25,353 nucleotides of DNA, taken from contig JBBTCG010000155.1 of NCBI GenBank assembly GCA_038043305.1, positions 1 to 25,353 of the forward strand, in the 5' to 3' direction. The notes under the pieces are model-generated. The model did no database searches. It was not told the origin of the DNA and saw only the letters and a list, made by a program, of their open reading frames with translations. This document shows, in pieces, positions 1 through 7,797 of this stretch. This DNA is from JACRCE01 sp038043305 (lineage in GTDB: Bacteria > Desulfobacterota > GWC2-55-46). Both the position numbers and the translations under genes were made by a program. Each line of letters begins with the position of its first letter. Positions within the stretch are counted from its first letter, which is position 1.

Positions 1-6
1 GCTGGG

Positions 7-40
7 TTCCCATTGCGTCTTTTCATTATTGCAATGGGAA
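7..40. repeat. Perfect inverted repeat (hairpin) upstream of first gene
   Basis: The arms TTCCCATTGC (7-16) and GCAATGGGAA (31-40) are perfect 10-bp reverse complements around a 14-nt loop. No T-run follows on either strand, so it does not look like an intrinsic terminator. It directly precedes a family A repeat end and may be part of the same degraded mobile-repeat region. Confidence 0.6.
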
Positions 41-42
41 GA

Positions 43-86
43 TTTGAGCAGCCTGCACAAATATTGAGTTTTTCAGCAAACTGTTA
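43..86. repeat. Family A repeat, right-end remnant
   Basis: TTTGAGCAGCCTG at 43-55 matches the right terminus of the family A elements at 2667-2932 and 20074-20194. The bases after it (GAGTTTTT, CAGCAAACTGTTA) resemble those after the 20194 terminus (GAGTTTTT, CGCAACTTGTT). The stretch TTTTTCAGCAAACTG also looks like a degraded second copy of the terminus itself. Only the right end is recognisable; the left end is missing or lies outside the window. Confidence 0.6.
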
Positions 87-106
87 GGCGTAAGGAGCGC
101 ATATAA

Positions 107-307
107 ATGAAACGGCTATTCCACGGGACATGGGCAATTATCGGTTCCGCGATAATAATCGTAATTACCTGTTGCCTGATAGCGGCAGTGCGTATCCTCA
201 AGGCGTTCATTGCCGAAAGGCCTCGGCAAGCGCCCCTCCCAGAGAGCGACATATTTATTGATTCGAGGAAGCAGCCCCTTCCGCCGAATTTGAAGACGCA
301 AGGATAA
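107..307 (+). CDS. Small single-pass membrane protein, unknown function
   Basis: This is a 66-residue protein with a basic start (MKR), one strongly hydrophobic segment at about residues 9-34 (WAIIGSAIIIVITCCLIAAV core) and a polar, proline-rich C-terminal tail of about 30 residues. AAGGAG at 92-97 lies 9 nt before the ATG, so the start is well supported. The stop is 4 nt before the next ATG, which suggests translational coupling to the membrane glycosyltransferase at 312. I do not recognise the family. By topology it would be an inner-membrane peptide with N-in/C-out orientation, perhaps an accessory subunit of the large membrane protein downstream, but nothing in the sequence proves this. 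Confidence 0.6.
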   Translation: MKRLFHGTWAIIGSAIIIVITCCLIAAVRILKAFIAERPRQAPLPESDIFIDSRKQPLPPNLKTQG

Positions 308-311
308 GAAG

Positions 312-2666
312 ATGGAGATAACGAAACCTGTTAGACGGACGACCGCGTCCGTGGAAGCGCCTTTACCGGTCATCAAGCGCCGTGAGGCGCTCTGGTATGT
401 CTTAGCCGTGGGGGTGCCGCTTCTCCTCGTGGTAGTCTGGCACCTCCTGAACACGCGCTACCCTAATGACGACGCCGCAGACTACTTTAAGACGGCGCAG
501 CAGATATACCAGCGCTTCGGCTCGGACGGGCTGTGGAGCGGCTTGTCCGCCGCGTACCTGCATCGGGGTTGGCGGCCGGTGTTGTTTCCGGTCGTGTCCG
601 TTCCGTTTTTGCTTCTGACGGGCGGGAGCGTACATCTGACCATGCTGCTTGCCATGACCGCCTCTTACGCGATTTTACTGACCTACGCATACCTTCTTTG
701 CCGCGAATACCTTGAGCCGTGCCGCGCCGCGCTCGCCACGCTCCTTCTCGGTTCGACCTACTGGTTGATCGCGTCGTCATACTATTTCTTCTCAGAGGTC
801 TGGCTTTATGCCTGCGCGTTTGCCGTTTTGTACTACCTGAAAAGGTGCGCGCTCTTTTCCTCATGGAGATACTCGGCGCTTCTCGGCGTGTGGGTTGGAA
901 TAACGCTTGCCTCCAAGCCGGTCGAGTTTTTAATGTCGCTCGGCATATTCTTCATCGTGATGATATGGGTCTCCCATTCAAGACGGATAATAACCGTTAG
1001 AGAGCTTATCGTCTCGCTCTCCGTCGTTATAATGACCGCAGTGCTTCCGATAGTCTATTCATTTGCGATAAGGCCGCTGTCAAAGGCGCTTGTCCTTGCC
1101 GGACTTCTCGGCGTTTTCGCTGCCGCAATAGTCCCGCTACTCCTGCCCTTTAAGAGCGGCAGGTTGTATAGCCGCCCCTTTCCCGTTGCTGTTTCCATCT
1201 GCTGCCTTATAGCGGGCGTGTGGTGGCTGCCCATGTTCCGCGAATATATCGAGTACGTATATACCGGCGGCTTCGGCGACATGGCCAGGCTCTACAACTT
1301 GGGACAGATGGACTTTTTCAAGGCGCTGTATTTCTTCGCCGCAACGCTTGGTGGTTGGCCGCTTGCGATCCTGTTCGGCACGGCAACGGCGACACTCGGC
1401 TTTGCGGCTGTAAGCGATTCGCTGAAGGGCAAGGCCGCTATCAAGCTCCTTGCCGGCATCTGTATCCCGATGATAGCCATTCCAGTGATGGTGATGTCTC
1501 TTAGCCCCTCGACTGACCCGCGCAGGGCCACTCTCAGTTTCGGCGTTTTGATAGTCGTTCTTGCGATAGCCGCGTTGCAGCCGGGCATAAAATTGGCAAA
1601 GGCAAGGTACGCGCTGGTATCCCTGCTTGCCGCCCTGCAGGTCATTATGATCTCTGCCTCGACCTTTGGGTATTATTTTCCGGGATTCAACGGGGTAAAC
1701 GCCTACATCCCGTCCGTGCCCGCCCCCATCAAGGGCGGAGATCCGTCGGAAAAGACATTTGAGGAGCTGCGGAAACTTTCCCTTGAGAACGTATCAATCG
1801 CCGCGTTGAGCCTTACCATGAGCCTGCAGATGAGCTCGTTCAGGGAAAGGCCGTTTGACCCGCACATGTTAAACGGCGTTGCCGAGAGATACCGGAGCAC
1901 CATTAGTTTCGGCTATCCGTGGAACTTCAGCGACTTAAATGACGGGTATGCGGCATTGAAGAAGGGCTATCAGATGGTCTTGCTTGACGTAAGCACAGAG
2001 GCGCCGGATAAATCGAAGATAACGGACCCTCATTCGCGCCTTGCCATTGACCTCATCGAACGGTGGAAGTCAAAAACGCTTCAGGAGACGGGTTACGCTC
2101 AGATAGCGCAATTCGTCGTTGACGGAAAAACCCTTGTGCTGATGAAGCAGTCCAATCCCGGTATCCTTGGGCCGCAAAACGCGGCGCTTGCGGAGAAGGG
2201 GGCCGTAGCGGGCGCAACCGACTCTCAAAAGGGCTTTTCGATTACGGCCCTTAACGACGGCAATGCCGACACCGCGTGGGGTTCCTCGGAAACAAAGGAC
2301 GACACGGTCTTTTTCGTAACTTGGCATAAGCCGGTTAAGCCGCGTTTGATAAAGTTGATCCTCTTCAGCCCCGGCTCAGGCAACCACATGAAGGAGATAA
2401 GCGTGGTCGGAAGCGTTGGTGACGGAAAACCGGATTGGAAGGTCGTCAAGGCAAGGCTTAAAGGCGAAAAAATATACGGCGCAAAGCTGATTGTGCCAAA
2501 CGCGCCTGATAAGACGATAGTAACCATCGAGCTTGACGCGAACGATAAAAACATTAAGAACATGCGCGCCATCGGCATCGCATGTTTCTCCGGTACGCAA
2601 GCCTATACAAGGAATTACGTGCCAATCGGCAACGGGATATATGTCAGGGAATTCGGCGTATTTTAA
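312..2666 (+). CDS. Multi-pass membrane glycosyltransferase (GT39/RgtB-like) with C-terminal discoidin-like domain
   Basis: The protein has 784 residues. Residues 1 to about 480 are a polytopic membrane domain with a first TM at about 28-47, followed by an acidic loop containing NDDAADYF. That is the position where GT39/ArnT/RgtB-type enzymes, which use polyprenyl-phosphate sugars, carry their catalytic acidic residues. A soluble region follows. From about residue 636 there is a beta-rich domain with the pattern ALNDGNADTAWGSS, like the DGxxxTxW hallmark of F5/8 type C (discoidin) domains. The same domain occurs twice in the next gene. AGGA at 301-304, 7 nt upstream, supports this ATG. The likely role is adding a sugar to a glycan or lipid-linked acceptor on the periplasmic face, with the C-terminal domain binding carbohydrate. 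The GT39-like assignment rests on topology and the acidic loop only. Substrate is unknown. Confidence 0.75.
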   Translation: MEITKPVRRTTASVEAPLPVIKRREALWYVLAVGVPLLLVVVWHLLNTRYPNDDAADYFKTAQQIYQRFGSDGLWSGLSAAYLHRGWRPVLFPVVSVPFLLLTGGSVHLTMLLAMTASYAILLTYAYLLCREYLEPCRAALATLLLGSTYWLIASSYYFFSEVWLYACAFAVLYYLKRCALFSSWRYSALLGVWVGITLASKPVEFLMSLGIFFIVMIWVSHSRRIITVRELIVSLSVVIMTAVLPIVYSFAIRPLSKALVLAGLLGVFAAAIVPLLLPFKSGRLYSRPFPVAVSICCLIAGVWWLPMFREYIEYVYTGGFGDMARLYNLGQMDFFKALYFFAATLGGWPLAILFGTATATLGFAAVSDSLKGKAAIKLLAGICIPMIAIPVMVMSLSPSTDPRRATLSFGVLIVVLAIAALQPGIKLAKARYALVSLLAALQVIMISASTFGYYFPGFNGVNAYIPSVPAPIKGGDPSEKTFEELRKLSLENVSIAALSLTMSLQMSSFRERPFDPHMLNGVAERYRSTISFGYPWNFSDLNDGYAALKKGYQMVLLDVSTEAPDKSKITDPHSRLAIDLIERWKSKTLQETGYAQIAQFVVDGKTLVLMKQSNPGILGPQNAALAEKGAVAGATDSQKGFSITALNDGNADTAWGSSETKDDTVFFVTWHKPVKPRLIKLILFSPGSGNHMKEISVVGSVGDGKPDWKVVKARLKGEKIYGAKLIVPNAPDKTIVTIELDANDKNIKNMRAIGIACFSGTQAYTRNYVPIGNGIYVREFGVF

Positions 2667-2730
2667 CAGGCTGCTCAAAAACGCCCATCTGCGGCGTTGG
2701 CATCAAAGCTCCTCAACTAGCGGCGCACAA

Positions 2731-2759
2731 CCCCCGATAGAAACATTCGGGGGCAGGCT
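2731..2759 (+). repeat. Family C 29-bp palindromic unit, copy 1
   Basis: The unit has a 7-bp stem, CCCCCGA...TCGGGGG, around a 9-nt loop, followed by CAGGCT. It sits in the loop of the internal GCGCAC/GTGCG hairpin of family A, where copy 2 of family A has only a few bases. Confidence 0.75.
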
Positions 2760-2782
2760 CCGTGCGTCTCATTCGTCGCTCC

Positions 2783-2900
2783 CTACCTTTCTTGAAAGAA
2801 AGGTAGGCCAAAGAACTTTAATAGGGAATTAGCAGCAGGGCTGACCCCCGATAGAGACATTCGGGGGCAGGCTACAACTTATATTGCCCGTGCGGCTTAC
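2783..2900 (+). repeat. Family B palindromic element, copy 1
   Basis: It opens with a perfect hairpin, CTACCTTTCTT-GA-AAGAAAGGTAG (2783-2806), then CAAAGAACTTTAATAGGGAA, AGGGCTGA and TTATATTGCCCGTG. The same order appears at 6174-6260 and, more degraded, at 8727-8862. A family C unit (2845-2873) splits it after GGGCTGA. The right limit is approximate. Confidence 0.75.
2845..2873 (+). repeat. Family C 29-bp palindromic unit, copy 2
   Basis: It differs from the unit at 2731-2759 by one base (GAGACAT against GAAACAT in the loop). It is inserted within family B, which is inserted within family A. Confidence 0.75.
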
Positions 2901-2974
2901 ACCCTTGCATCTGAACGTTTTTGAGCAGCCTGTTTAAAAGTAGATTTCTGTCAAACTTTTAAGGAGTGAATATC

Positions 2975-5900
2975 GTGTTCTACTTTTTTAGTCTTGCAAG
3001 CGTCGCGCTCATTGCGGCAACGGCTCTCCTCATAATAAGGGCATGGGCCCCGCGTCTGAAGTCAGAGGCCGTTGTCCTGTTCTTTGTCCTCGTCAGCGTT
3101 GAGATAAGCCTCTTGGGCTATGCGACTTCGCAGGTCGGCAAACTCGCCTCGCTTGAGCATTGGTTTGTCTTCAGCTTCCTTTGCCTTATTCCGGTCTGGG
3201 CAATTGGGGCGCTGTACAAAAACCTTTCGCGGGATGAAGAGGCCGCCAATGAGGCGGCCTCCAAGGCGGCGTCTTTTACAACGGAGCTTCGCGCCATGAG
3301 CCGTCCTGATTTCTACGTTATCGTCGTAATGGCGATCACCGTTTTTCTCTGCGGCGTCCTGACGCTCATACTCGTGGTGTTCACGACCCCGCACGTATAC
3401 GACAGCCTGAGCTACTGGATTGCGCGGATAGGTTATTTCCTGCAACAGGGAAGCCTTGATCACCTTGAGGCCAATCAGTTCTGGATAGCACATCGGCCTA
3501 AGATTCAAACGATCTTAATGATCTTTACCTTCCTTGCAACGGGCAACAACGAAAACCTGATGCAGCTCGTAAACTTCCTTGGATATTGGGTAATAGTCGT
3601 CTCCATCTATTATTTGTGCATGGAACTGGAACTGCCCCGGCCAAAGGCTTTGTTCGCGGCGCTCGTGTTCGCGCTCCTTATAAATCCGCTCATGGTCGCA
3701 AGCAGCACGCAAAACGACATGCTGCTTGCCGCCTATATCGCCGTTGCGATCGGGTTTGCCTTTTCCTTCAAGAGAAGCGGGAAGGTTAAGTACATCGTTG
3801 CCCTGAGCCTCGCCCTTGCCCTTGCCTTTAACGTCAAGGAGACCTTCCTTTTCACGGTCCCGGCGATGGGGCTTGTAATCCTCTATGCGCTGAGACGGCG
3901 CAAGGCGCTCACATTGAACTGGAGGAAAGAGTACGCAAAGGCGCTGGCGGCCTTTGCCGCGTTCTTCATCTTGTTCAGCGCCGTGCTCATGCTGCCGTCG
4001 GGATACTGGGATAATTTGAGACGTAGCGGAAACATCATCGTGGTTCCCAAGGGACATGCCGAGGCGCATTACTTCAACCTCGGCTCACCCGGACAATATC
4101 TTAAAGAATCCATGATGAACGGGGCGCGCTTTGCCGTTGACTTCATAAGCCTTGACGGCCTGCCCCAATCAAACGCGGGGGTGCGCTCGCAACAGAGGGT
4201 TTTGAAGGGCGTCAGCGAGGGTCTCTTTGCGGCCATCGGTTTGGATCTGAGGAGCAACTATGGCGCAAATCACGGCAATTACGTCATGGACAAACCGCCT
4301 TCAGCGGACTCGACCGTATCGTATTGGGGCGTATTAGGCTTTATGTTTCTATGGCCTATCGGCATCCTGTATATACTTGGAGTTTTCAGGGGCAACGGGT
4401 CATGGAGAAGGGAACTTTACGTGCTCGGGCTTGCCTCCTTTGTCTTCTTCATTTCACAGACCATGATCGGCGAATACGACATGTGGCGCGGCAGGTACTT
4501 TACTCCGGCGGCAATCATGCTTGCCCCGCTTGCTACGGTAGTAATCGGCACGCGGCGCAGATACTATCAGGTCTTTCTTATATTCGTAATAGCGCTCGGT
4601 TCGGCCTCCGCGCTCTCAGCAATGCTCCTGCGCGACAACAACGAGATGGTGAGTTTTAACGGCAAGATACCGGTTTACATGAGAGACCGTTATGCTCAGC
4701 TCACGCGAGAGGTAGAAGGCATCGTGTCCGCCGACGTGTATAGAAGATTCGACGCCATTGTGCCCGACGACGCGACCGTTGCCCAATGGGTGAGCCTGCC
4801 GCCGCTTGAGTACATGTACTTCGGGCCAAAGCTCAAAAGGCGCGTCATCCCGCTTACCTTCTGGGAGGACGGTGCGGTGCGCGTGCCTTATAACGCGGAC
4901 TACGCCGTGTTTCACAGTCGTCTGCTCGGCATGAGGAAAAACGACGTGCCCCTCGGCAGCGAGCAGGTCCTGAGAAAACTCCATCCAGCGATGCGGTACG
5001 AGGACAATATCGCCCTCTCTAAAAACAACGGCAATGCCTTTGTCCGCGCGCAAGGCGCGTCATACAAGGCGCCGGGCCTCAACGACGGAAACGAAAGGGA
5101 GTGGAGCACTACGGGCGGCGGCGATATGGTTCTGGCGATAGCGCGGCCAGAGCCGTTCAGCGCCCGCACCATTCAACTGGCGCTCTACCAGACCGGACAG
5201 ATAAAGGACATAAGCGTAGTTGCGACAAACGACGTGGGTGCCTCGCCGGATAAATGGGTAAGGCTCGGATCAAGGATTTGGGGGCAGGGCGGGTTCAAGG
5301 AGCGGATAACCATTCCTCAGGGCAAGGATGACGACGTCGTGATGCTTGAGATAGATACGCTGGACAAGGGCTTTTGCGCATACAAGGCTTATGGTGTGGC
5401 CTCCTTGTCCGGGTCCGACGGCGCGGTAAAGATGAACTACTCCTCAAAACCCGGCATGGCCTTGAGGGAGATTATGATCTCAGAGGCGCCTCCCGATCGC
5501 TTCGTGCCGCTGCTTATCATGCGCGAGCAGGAGAGGAGGAGCATCGCCGAGACTAACGTCTTCATTGACAACGACTATTATCTTCAGTCCAAGCTCGGCG
5601 TATACAGCGGAAGGGCGTCGCATAACTTCGGCAAAACATCAGGGGTAGAGCTGATCAGCGCGGAGAAGAATCTTGCACACAGGCAAAACGGGGCCTATGC
5701 GCTTGCCTCAAGCAGCCAGAGCGGATTCACGGTTGGCGCCCTTAACGACGGCACGCAAATGGCCTGGGGCGCGGCAGGTCAGAAAGACAACGAGGACACG
5801 CTCTTTGCCGTTGCGAGACTGGAGGCGTTCAAGCCGAATATCATCCAGCTTGTGCTCTTCGGTCCGGGGGGCAAGGCGCATATAAAAGACCTAAGCGTCG

Positions 5901-6172
5901 TTGCCTCGGACGACATTGACGCGCCCGTCAGGGATTGGAAGATTGTAAGGTCAAGGGTTAAAGGAGACGCGGCCTTCGGAAAAAAGATAACCATGCCGCA
6001 GGGCGCGGACGGACAGGTGGTTACGATAGAGATTGACAGAGGCGACCCGAACCACAGGCCACATAAGGCATACGGAGTCGCATGTCTGTCCAACAGCGCC
6101 GGATACAAGAGAAACTATATCCCTGAGATGGGCGGCGGCGTGTACGTGCATGAGATATTGATGGCGCGCTAA
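2975..6172 (+). CDS. Large multi-pass membrane glycosyltransferase (GT39/RgtB-like) with two discoidin-like domains
   Basis: The protein has about 1065 residues. An in-frame GTG at 2966 overlaps the AAGGAG at 2961-2966, so the GTG at 2975, 8 nt after that ribosome site, is the better start. Residues 1 to about 550 are polytopic membrane. A loop after the third or fourth TM has VYDSLSYWIARI, with an Asp as in the acidic loop of GT39/RgtB-like enzymes. The C-terminal half holds two copies of the beta-sandwich domain also found at the end of the 312 gene, at about residues 684-838 (GLNDGNEREW) and 913-1065 (ALNDGTQMAWG). Both contain IKD[IL]SVVA, P-Q-G and KAYGVA motifs. It probably transfers a sugar in the periplasm, with the discoidin-like pair binding glycan. 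The protein is unusually long for the family because of the duplicated domain. Substrate is unknown. Confidence 0.75.
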   Translation: MFYFFSLASVALIAATALLIIRAWAPRLKSEAVVLFFVLVSVEISLLGYATSQVGKLASLEHWFVFSFLCLIPVWAIGALYKNLSRDEEAANEAASKAASFTTELRAMSRPDFYVIVVMAITVFLCGVLTLILVVFTTPHVYDSLSYWIARIGYFLQQGSLDHLEANQFWIAHRPKIQTILMIFTFLATGNNENLMQLVNFLGYWVIVVSIYYLCMELELPRPKALFAALVFALLINPLMVASSTQNDMLLAAYIAVAIGFAFSFKRSGKVKYIVALSLALALAFNVKETFLFTVPAMGLVILYALRRRKALTLNWRKEYAKALAAFAAFFILFSAVLMLPSGYWDNLRRSGNIIVVPKGHAEAHYFNLGSPGQYLKESMMNGARFAVDFISLDGLPQSNAGVRSQQRVLKGVSEGLFAAIGLDLRSNYGANHGNYVMDKPPSADSTVSYWGVLGFMFLWPIGILYILGVFRGNGSWRRELYVLGLASFVFFISQTMIGEYDMWRGRYFTPAAIMLAPLATVVIGTRRRYYQVFLIFVIALGSASALSAMLLRDNNEMVSFNGKIPVYMRDRYAQLTREVEGIVSADVYRRFDAIVPDDATVAQWVSLPPLEYMYFGPKLKRRVIPLTFWEDGAVRVPYNADYAVFHSRLLGMRKNDVPLGSEQVLRKLHPAMRYEDNIALSKNNGNAFVRAQGASYKAPGLNDGNEREWSTTGGGDMVLAIARPEPFSARTIQLALYQTGQIKDISVVATNDVGASPDKWVRLGSRIWGQGGFKERITIPQGKDDDVVMLEIDTLDKGFCAYKAYGVASLSGSDGAVKMNYSSKPGMALREIMISEAPPDRFVPLLIMREQERRSIAETNVFIDNDYYLQSKLGVYSGRASHNFGKTSGVELISAEKNLAHRQNGAYALASSSQSGFTVGALNDGTQMAWGAAGQKDNEDTLFAVARLEAFKPNIIQLVLFGPGGKAHIKDLSVVASDDIDAPVRDWKIVRSRVKGDAAFGKKITMPQGADGQVVTIEIDRGDPNHRPHKAYGVACLSNSAGYKRNYIPEMGGGVYVHEILMAR

Positions 6173-6173
6173 C

Positions 6174-6260
6174 TTACCTTTCTTGAAAGAAAGGTAAGCC
6201 CAAAGAACTTTAATAGGGAATAAGCATACGGGCTGACGATTACTCATATTGCCCGTGGGG
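6174..6260 (+). repeat. Family B palindromic element, copy 2
   Basis: This copy is uninterrupted. It begins with the perfect hairpin TTACCTTTCTT-GA-AAGAAAGGTAA (6174-6197), starting one base after the TAA of the preceding gene, followed by CAAAGAACTTTAATAGGGAA, GGGCTGAC and CATATTGCCCGTG. No T-run follows the hairpin, so it is not a standard intrinsic terminator. The remaining bases to 6308 carry no recognisable signal except the ribosome site of the next gene. Confidence 0.75.
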
Positions 6261-6308
6261 CGAGCGCCTTCGGAAAACTATCTAAATAGCATGACAGAGG
6301 TAAAAACC

Positions 6309-7028
6309 ATGAAGACGACCCTGCTGGTGCTTACGCTGAACGAGATAGAGGGTTTGAAACTCATCTTGCCGCGCGTTAACAGGGACTGGGTTGACGAGAT
6401 AGTCGCGGTTGACGGCGGCTCCACGGACGGCACTATCGAGTACCTGAAAAAGAACGGCATCAGGATTGTTAACCAGAAATCAAAAGGGGTTTGCGGCGCG
6501 TACTGGGAGGGCTTTGAGGCGGCGACCGGCGACGTGATAATTCCGTTCAGCCCGGACAACAACTCGCTCCCTGAACTGATACCGGCGCTCGTTGCAAAGA
6601 TGAAGCAAGGCTATGACATGGTGATAGCCTCGCGCTATCTTGACGGCGCGAAAAGCTATGACGACGACCCGGTAACGGCGCTGGGCAACTGGATGTTCAC
6701 GAAGTCGGTAAACCTGTGCTTCGGCGCGAAGTTCACGGATACGCTCGTCATGTTCAGGGCGTTCAGAAAGGACATCCTTGACCGCCTCGGGATGGACGAA
6801 AAAAAACGTCCGGTCTTCGAGATGCAGCTTTGCATAAGATGCGCCAAACAGGGGCTTCGAGTGGCTGAGATACCGGCCGACGAGCCTAAAAGGATCGGCG
6901 GCGTCAGGAAGATGCGGCCTTTATACAACGGCTCCACCCTTGCATGGCAGTTGGTGAAGGAGATGTTCATACGCCGTTCAAACGGGGCAGGCGGGGCAAA
7001 CGCGGCAAGCGGGTCAAGGAATGCCTGA
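6309..7028 (+). CDS. Glycosyltransferase family 2 (polyprenyl-phosphate-sugar synthase-like)
   Basis: The protein has 239 residues with a GT-A fold. The N-terminus TLLVLTLNE is the first beta strand, followed by IVAVDGGSTDGT, the nucleotide-sugar-binding segment typical of GT2. Where most members have a DxD, it has FSPDNNS, a variant seen in some dolichol-phosphate-mannose-synthase-like groups. No C-terminal TM is visible. The frame stays open back to a TTG at 6249, but those codons lie in a family B repeat. The ATG at 6309 has GAGG 8 nt upstream and begins exactly at the conserved strand. The 3' end overlaps the next gene by 8 bp, so the two are co-translated. It may make a lipid-phosphate sugar for the membrane GTs at 312 and 2975. 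This role is an inference. Confidence 0.85.
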   Translation: MKTTLLVLTLNEIEGLKLILPRVNRDWVDEIVAVDGGSTDGTIEYLKKNGIRIVNQKSKGVCGAYWEGFEAATGDVIIPFSPDNNSLPELIPALVAKMKQGYDMVIASRYLDGAKSYDDDPVTALGNWMFTKSVNLCFGAKFTDTLVMFRAFRKDILDRLGMDEKKRPVFEMQLCIRCAKQGLRVAEIPADEPKRIGGVRKMRPLYNGSTLAWQLVKEMFIRRSNGAGGANAASGSRNA

Positions 7029-7797
7029 GAGAATAGTCATAACCGGCGCGAAAAGCGGGCTTGGGAGGTTCCTGCACGAGAACCTCGGCGGGCTTGGCGT
7101 TACGCGCTCAACCGTTGACGCGGACATGCAAAGGCTCCAACTCTTCGGGGCGGACGTGATAATCCACTGCGCCTTCAACCGGTCAAGGGATGCGTCGGCC
7201 TCCTCCATGTACGGTTACGTGAACGACAACGTGCTGCTCACCGCAGCCCTTGCCGCAGTGCCGCACGAAAAGTTCATCTACCTGTCAAGCATAGAGGTCT
7301 ATCCGAAAAACGGCGCGCTTCATTCGGAGACCGAACCTATAGGCATGGATGCGGTCAACGGACTTTACGGAGCCGCCAAACTCATGAGCGAGGCCGTAGT
7401 CGCGCAGTTGAGCTCAAATCATCTCATACTAAGGGCCGCCGGACTGCTTGGCGGATATTCAAGGAGGAATACCGTAATAAGACTGCTTGAGGATGACGAG
7501 CCTGACCTGACCCTTTCACCGGATTCGAGCATCAACTGCGTCCTGTACGAGGACGCTCTAAGGTTCATAAATGAGGCGATAAAAAAGGACGCGCAGGGGG
7601 TATTCAACCTTGCCTCGTCGGCCAATGCGACGGTTGGGGAGATAGCGGCGTTTCTTGGGAAGCGCCCACGATACGGCTCATGGCGCTACGACGCCGGAAG
7701 GATTGACAACCTCAAGGCAACGGCGATAACCAGCGGGTTTCAACACACGTCAATGGACGCGCTGTCAAGGTTTGTCAGCGAGGCGGCGATCCGATGA
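7021..7797 (+). CDS. NAD-dependent epimerase/dehydratase (extended SDR family)
   Basis: The protein has 258 residues. The Rossmann motif is TGAKSGLGRF (G-x-x-x-G-x-G-like) near residue 8, IHCAF marks the NAD site, and YLSSIEVY is the catalytic Ser strand. YGAAK contains the catalytic Tyr and Lys, so the active site is intact. It is short for an extended SDR, with a reduced C-terminal substrate domain. It overlaps the GT2 gene by 8 bp and the next SDR by ATGA (7794-7797), so the three form a tight operon. The likely role is oxidation/reduction or epimerisation of a nucleotide-activated sugar for this glycan. The exact sugar cannot be read from sequence. Confidence 0.85.
   Translation: MPERIVITGAKSGLGRFLHENLGGLGVTRSTVDADMQRLQLFGADVIIHCAFNRSRDASASSMYGYVNDNVLLTAALAAVPHEKFIYLSSIEVYPKNGALHSETEPIGMDAVNGLYGAAKLMSEAVVAQLSSNHLILRAAGLLGGYSRRNTVIRLLEDDEPDLTLSPDSSINCVLYEDALRFINEAIKKDAQGVFNLASSANATVGEIAAFLGKRPRYGSWRYDAGRIDNLKATAITSGFQHTSMDALSRFVSEAAIR

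Larger units (their letters stand above)
2667..2932. repeat. Family A palindromic element, copy 1 (interrupted by families B and C)
   Basis: The left terminus is CAGGCTGCTCAAAAACG and the right terminus is CGTTTTTGAGCAGCCTG (2916-2932), perfect reverse complements. The inner parts match copy 2 at 20074-20194: CCATCTGCGGCGTTG, GCGGCGCACAAC, CTCATTCGTCGCTCC and CTTGCATCTG. It has two insertions relative to copy 2: a family C unit in the GCGCAC...GTGCG hairpin loop, and a family B element that itself contains another family C unit. It fills the whole gap between two genes (about 300 bp) and starts directly after the TAA at 2664-2666. It looks like a non-autonomous MITE or REP-like element; no transposase is present. 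Confidence 0.8.

Noticed and set aside
2783..2806. Perfect hairpin in family B (also 6174-6197) as an intrinsic terminator
   Set aside because: The stem is AT-rich and is not followed by a T-run. It recurs as part of a mobile repeat, so a terminator role is not supported by sequence alone.
3062..4069. Minus-strand open frames of 148 and 184 codons opposite the 2975 gene
   Set aside because: They are charged, low-complexity translations antisense to membrane-spanning coding sequence; no start signals or motifs were seen.
6249..6308. Extended TTG start for the GT2 gene at 6309
   Set aside because: The extra 20 codons lie in or just after a family B repeat and have no ribosome site. The ATG at 6309 has one and begins at the conserved first strand.
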